From positions 22,560 to 86,559 of the forward strand of contig CAYURM010000012.1 in NCBI GenBank assembly GCA_964447155.1: a stretch of DNA of 64,000 nucleotides, given 5' to 3'. Source of the stretch: SMBSF63 sp034003545 (GTDB lineage: Bacteria; Chloroflexota; Anaerolineae; Anaerolineales; Anaerolineaceae). A model generated the notes under the pieces. The model saw only the letters and a list, made by a program, of their open reading frames with translations, was not told the origin of the DNA and did no database searches. Position 1 is the stretch's first letter. Each line of letters opens with the position of its first letter. Both the position numbers and the translations under genes were made by a program. This document shows, in pieces, positions 60,904-64,000 of the stretch.

Positions 60904-62072
60904 CAGATTCCCTATACTCCGTTAACACGCCGCAAGCCTTCTGGCAGGTGCAAACACACATCTCCCCGGAAGTATGGGAAGCCGCCATCGCACATGCCCT
61001 GCCGAAACTGGGGCTGGGTGCTGACAACCTCGAGGCAGCCCTGCAGCTCAGCCTCGGCGAGGGACAATTCGGCCCAAACCACTGGCAACTCAGTTTTGCC
61101 AAACGAGCCTACTACCTGCTCAAACCATTCCTCCCGCGCAGCCTGACCCGCATCATGCGCAAGGCTTACAGCGGTTCCATCGAGGCCAGTTTTCCCCTCG
61201 GTTGGCCTGCCGAAGAACGGTACGCCCTCTTCCTGTGGGAGTGCATCCGCCAGGTGCTGCTGCTTACCGGTATGGATTCCCTGCCCTTCCTCAACTTCTG
61301 GCCCGGGGATTTTCAAACCAGCTTCATCCTCACCCATGACATTGAAACCGCCGAGGGGCAGGCCTTCGCCGCCAAAGTGGCCGATCTGGAGCAGCAATAC
61401 GGCTTCCTATCTTCCTTCAACTTTATTCCTGAAAGATACCCGCTGGATAGAAACCTCATCGCAAATTTGAGAAATCGCGGCTTCGAAATCGGCGTGCATG
61501 GGCTCCATCATGATGGCAAACTGTTTTTCTCGCGCCAGAAATTTGAACACCGCGCTGACAAGATCAACCAAACCCTGATCGTGCTGCAAGCCACCGGCTT
61601 CCGCGCGCCCCTCACCCACCGCAACCCGCACTGGATGCAGGCGCTGGATATCGAATATGACCTCTCCTTTTTTGACAGCGACCCTTACGAACCCATTCCC
61701 GGCGGCACAATGAGTTTGTGGCCGTTCCAGATGGGACATTTTATCGAACTACCCTATACACTGGTACAGGATTACACCCTGGTGAACATCCTCAAAGCCA
61801 GCCATCCCCAAGTCTGGCTGGATAAAGTAGATTTTTTGCAAAAATATCGCGGCATGATCCTGCTCAACACCCATCCGGACTACCTGAAACAGCCTGAAAA
61901 CTGGAAAGTCTACGAGGACTTCCTGAAAGTGATGAGCATCAAACGCAGCACATTCTGGCATGCCCTGCCGTACCAGGCCGCCGCCTGGTGGCACGCCCGC
62001 CAGACAGTTGATCACACCGCCCACGTGGTACACGCTGTGCTGCACAACGACCAGCTTCACATTGAAAAATGA
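60900..62072 (+). CDS. polysaccharide deacetylase-like protein
   Basis: 390 residues. The N-terminal 130 residues are unrecognised. The NodB-like part starts with FILTHDIETAEGQ (Asp-Ile in place of Asp-Asp, about residue 145), followed by FEIGVHGLHHDGKLF (the His pair), ATGFRAPLTHRNP and LLNTHPDYL. No signal peptide. It probably deacetylates a sugar on the glycan, or has a changed activity given the long N-terminal part. It overlaps the preceding FemAB-like gene by an ATGA. Confidence 0.78.
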   Translation: MTDSLYSVNTPQAFWQVQTHISPEVWEAAIAHALPKLGLGADNLEAALQLSLGEGQFGPNHWQLSFAKRAYYLLKPFLPRSLTRIMRKAYSGSIEASFPLGWPAEERYALFLWECIRQVLLLTGMDSLPFLNFWPGDFQTSFILTHDIETAEGQAFAAKVADLEQQYGFLSSFNFIPERYPLDRNLIANLRNRGFEIGVHGLHHDGKLFFSRQKFEHRADKINQTLIVLQATGFRAPLTHRNPHWMQALDIEYDLSFFDSDPYEPIPGGTMSLWPFQMGHFIELPYTLVQDYTLVNILKASHPQVWLDKVDFLQKYRGMILLNTHPDYLKQPENWKVYEDFLKVMSIKRSTFWHALPYQAAAWWHARQTVDHTAHVVHAVLHNDQLHIEK

Positions 62073-62086
62073 ATCACTGAGAGATT

Positions 62087-63304
62087 ATGACTACACGAAA
62101 TAAACAACCCCGCATCTGCATGATCGTCCAGCAAGTCTATGACCAGGATGCCCGTGTCATGCGCTATACCGAAGCCCTCGTGCAGGCCGGCGCCCTGGTG
62201 GATGTGCTCTCCACCCCCAGTGATGAGAAAATGCCCATCAACCGAGGGGGCGGCCTGCGCGTTTTCACCATTCCCCTCGCCCATACCAGCCAGAGTCTGG
62301 TGTCCTACCTGTTTGAATACCTGCTGGCGATGATCCTGTTCTCATTCAGGCTGCTCAGCCTGCACATCAAATCTCCTTATGATCTCATTCATGTCCACAA
62401 TATGCCGGACTTCCTCGTCTTTGCCGCCTTCCTCCCCCGCATTTTTGGCGCAAAGCTGATTCTCGACATCCACGACCCCATGCCGGAGTTTTATCAGGCC
62501 AAATTCCAGAAAAAAGCCGATCGCCCCCTGGTACGCATGATGCGGTTGCAGGAACGCTGGTCAGCAGCCTTCTCGCACGCCGTCCTGACCGCCAACCCCA
62601 CTTTCAAGGAAAACCTCATCGTGCGCGGCATCCCCGCCGGGAAGATTACCGTCACCCAAAATCTGCCCGACCGCAGCGTTTTTAACCGGAACAAATACCC
62701 GCGTACCACCGACTGGCAGAAACGTTTCACCCTGCTGTATCCGGGCACCATCGCCCCGCGCTATGGCCTGCACATTGCCATCCGCAGCCTGCCCATGCTC
62801 ATCAAAGAAATCCCTGTCATCCGATTGCGCATCATCGGCGACGATAACCGCCACACCCGCGCACTAAAAAGCCTCGCCAGCGAATTGGGCGTGGCCGCGT
62901 ATGTTGATTTCGTTTCCCTGATTCCCCGTGACAAAATCCCTGAGGAAATGTCCCGCGCGGATATTGGCATCTATCCCGCCCTGCCCGACCCGCACATGTC
63001 AATCGCCATGCCAGGCAAGGTACTGGAATATGCCATCATGGGCCTGCCCACGGTTACTTCACGTCTTCCAGTCCTTGAAAACGTCTTCTCAGACAATACC
63101 GTCTATTACATCCCCCCTGGCGAACCCGAAGCATTTGCCCAAGCCATTCTCGATCTCTATCTGCATCCTGAAAAAAAGGATGCCCTGGTTAACTGTGCCG
63201 ATAAAGAATTTGTCCAGGTGCAAAACTGGGAAATCGAAAAACAAAAATATTTTCATGTGCTGGCTCGTTTACTGCCCGCAAACAGCAATTTTCCTATGCC
63301 ATAA
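62087..63304 (+). CDS. GT4-like glycosyltransferase
   Basis: 405 residues. VHVHN-like text in the N-terminal half (YDLIHVHNMPDFLVFAAFLP), ILDIHDPMPEFY and the C-terminal GIYPALPDPHMSIAMPGKVL with EYAIMGLPTV form a standard GT-B family 4 enzyme. Donor unknown. It lies 14 bases after the deacetylase-like gene. Confidence 0.84.
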   Translation: MTTRNKQPRICMIVQQVYDQDARVMRYTEALVQAGALVDVLSTPSDEKMPINRGGGLRVFTIPLAHTSQSLVSYLFEYLLAMILFSFRLLSLHIKSPYDLIHVHNMPDFLVFAAFLPRIFGAKLILDIHDPMPEFYQAKFQKKADRPLVRMMRLQERWSAAFSHAVLTANPTFKENLIVRGIPAGKITVTQNLPDRSVFNRNKYPRTTDWQKRFTLLYPGTIAPRYGLHIAIRSLPMLIKEIPVIRLRIIGDDNRHTRALKSLASELGVAAYVDFVSLIPRDKIPEEMSRADIGIYPALPDPHMSIAMPGKVLEYAIMGLPTVTSRLPVLENVFSDNTVYYIPPGEPEAFAQAILDLYLHPEKKDALVNCADKEFVQVQNWEIEKQKYFHVLARLLPANSNFPMP

Positions 63305-63328
63305 AACCACTGCCACAAGGAGGAAAAT

Positions 63329-63925
63329 ATGGGCGCACCCTATATTCACCCCACCGCTTTAGTTGAAACGGATACCATCGGAGACGACACCATGATCTGG
63401 GCTTTCACCCATATCATGAAAAACGTCCCCATCGGCTCAAATTGCAATATCGGTGACAACTGTTTCATCGAAACCGGCGCTGTGGTGGGAGACAACGTCA
63501 CCATCAAGAACGGCAATATGTTATTTGAAGGCATTACCCTTGAAGATGGGGTGTTTGTCGGCCCGCATGTCTTTTTCACCAATGACCGTTTTCCCCGCTC
63601 GGCGCGCCTGCCAGAAGCCAAAATGCGGTACGTGAATCATGACTGGTTTGCCCCCACCACCATCAAATACGGCGCCACGTTGGGGGCCGCAGCAGTTGTC
63701 TTGCCGGGTATTATCGTAGGTAAATTTGCCATGGTGGGTGCCGGGGCCATCGTCACCAAACACATCCCGCCCCACGCCCTGGTCATCGGCAGCCCTGCCC
63801 GTCAGATTGGCTGGGTATGCGACTGCGGCCTGAAACTGGACTTCGATTCCACAAACCAGGCAAACTGCCCTTCCTGCGGAAAAGCTTTCCAGCAGCTTGA
63901 CGACGGCATCCAGTTGATTTTTTGA
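63329..63925 (+). CDS. WlbB/WbpD-like hexapeptide N-acetyltransferase with C-terminal zinc ribbon
   Basis: 198 residues, with AAGGAGG 7 bases before the ATG. The left-handed beta-helix has MIWAFTHIMKNVPIGSNCNI, GITLEDGVFVGPHVFFTNDR and PGIIVGKFAMVGAGAIVTKH, all typical of WbpD/WlbB/QdtC enzymes that acetylate a 3-amino sugar. The C-terminal 30 residues are extra: CDCGLKLDF...CPSCGKAF, a four-Cys zinc ribbon. With the Gfo/Idh and DegT genes at 48584-50739 it could complete a 2,3-diacetamido-uronate route, although it lies 13 kb away on the other strand. Confidence 0.85.
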   Translation: MGAPYIHPTALVETDTIGDDTMIWAFTHIMKNVPIGSNCNIGDNCFIETGAVVGDNVTIKNGNMLFEGITLEDGVFVGPHVFFTNDRFPRSARLPEAKMRYVNHDWFAPTTIKYGATLGAAAVVLPGIIVGKFAMVGAGAIVTKHIPPHALVIGSPARQIGWVCDCGLKLDFDSTNQANCPSCGKAFQQLDDGIQLIF

Positions 63926-64000
63926 TTTCTTTTCCCTGATAAAAGACTTGACTTTAGAGTTCAGATAGACATAGCACCTTAATAAAAAGTAGAATTGTTG
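63926..64000 (+). other. window-end spacer with possible promoter
   Basis: 75 non-coding bases. TTGACT at 63948-63953 is a good -35; the matching -10 position (ATAGCA, 17 bases later) is weak. It may serve a gene beyond the window. Confidence 0.25.

Noticed and set aside
2153..63328. tRNA or rRNA genes
   Set aside because: All gaps longer than about 100 bases were read and none shows a tRNA cloverleaf, the GGTTCRA T-arm or rRNA-like conserved text.
1..64000. CRISPR arrays, transposases or phage genes
   Set aside because: No regularly spaced direct repeats and no DDE, tyrosine-recombinase or phage structural motifs were found.

Overview
The window looks like a chromosome segment of a Chloroflexota bacterium, most likely an anaerobic or facultative member of class Anaerolineae. 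This is an inference from gene content. Supporting signs are a Pro/Glu-rich lipoprotein linker after the lipobox, a very large STAND-ATPase regulator ending in a SARP/BTAD module, recurring short intergenic palindromes, NfnAB-type bifurcation genes beside a Feo ferrous-iron system, and an exopolysaccharide cluster without obvious LPS core genes. No rRNA, tRNA, CRISPR array, transposase or phage gene was seen.

Layout. 1-2152: a GH13 glycosidase cut by the window edge. 2442-5128: a lone SCP2-type thiolase, a histidine phosphatase and a SlyD-like FKBP isomerase. 5500-9850: an iron locus with a DtxR/IdeR regulator, feoA, a feoB split into separate GTPase and membrane genes, feoC and a nitroreductase. 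10199-11095: a DUF368 (polyprenyl-phosphate translocase family) membrane protein. 11210-24193 (minus strand): about 13 kb of co-directional genes joining a five-gene branched-chain-amino-acid-type (Liv) ABC transporter to a CoA-ester set: SDR, KASIII-like enzyme, CoA-transferase, two alpha/beta hydrolases, SCP2 thiolase, DUF35 protein and MaoC hydratase. 24506-27721: the STAND/BTAD regulator, the obvious candidate controller.

27954-40136: central metabolism and small membrane proteins. These are a PEPCK/HPr-kinase-like P-loop protein, a PH-domain membrane protein, a DUF4177-like small protein, a zwf-pgl-SDR operon, a flavin reductase, a membrane-anchored protein, a phosphofructokinase homologue lacking its catalytic aspartates, and a fused NfnAB.

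40231-63925: a surface-polysaccharide region. The minus-strand half carries a Gfo/Idh oxidoreductase, DegT aminotransferase, Wzz/BY-kinase-like copolymerase with a degenerate P-loop, Wzy-like polymerase/ligase, RfbF cytidylyltransferase, sugar epimerase, C-methyltransferase and SAF-domain oxidoreductase. The plus-strand half carries a lyase-like lipoprotein, an initiating sugar-phosphate transferase, Wzx flippase, four glycosyltransferases, two polysaccharide deacetylases, two FemAB-like transferases and a WlbB/WbpD-like acetyltransferase with an added zinc ribbon. Together these make, modify, flip and polymerise a lipid-linked glycan. A GT14-type transferase at 40231-41130 stands apart.

The most unusual items are the Liv/thiolase/DUF35/KASIII operon with its KASIII homologue lacking His and Asn, the active-site-dead PFK homologue, the split FeoB, the LivH with a large inserted membrane segment, and the degenerate BY-kinase. 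Starts were re-chosen by eye from Shine-Dalgarno sites where the longest frame was implausible. All family assignments rest on motif recognition, without database searches.
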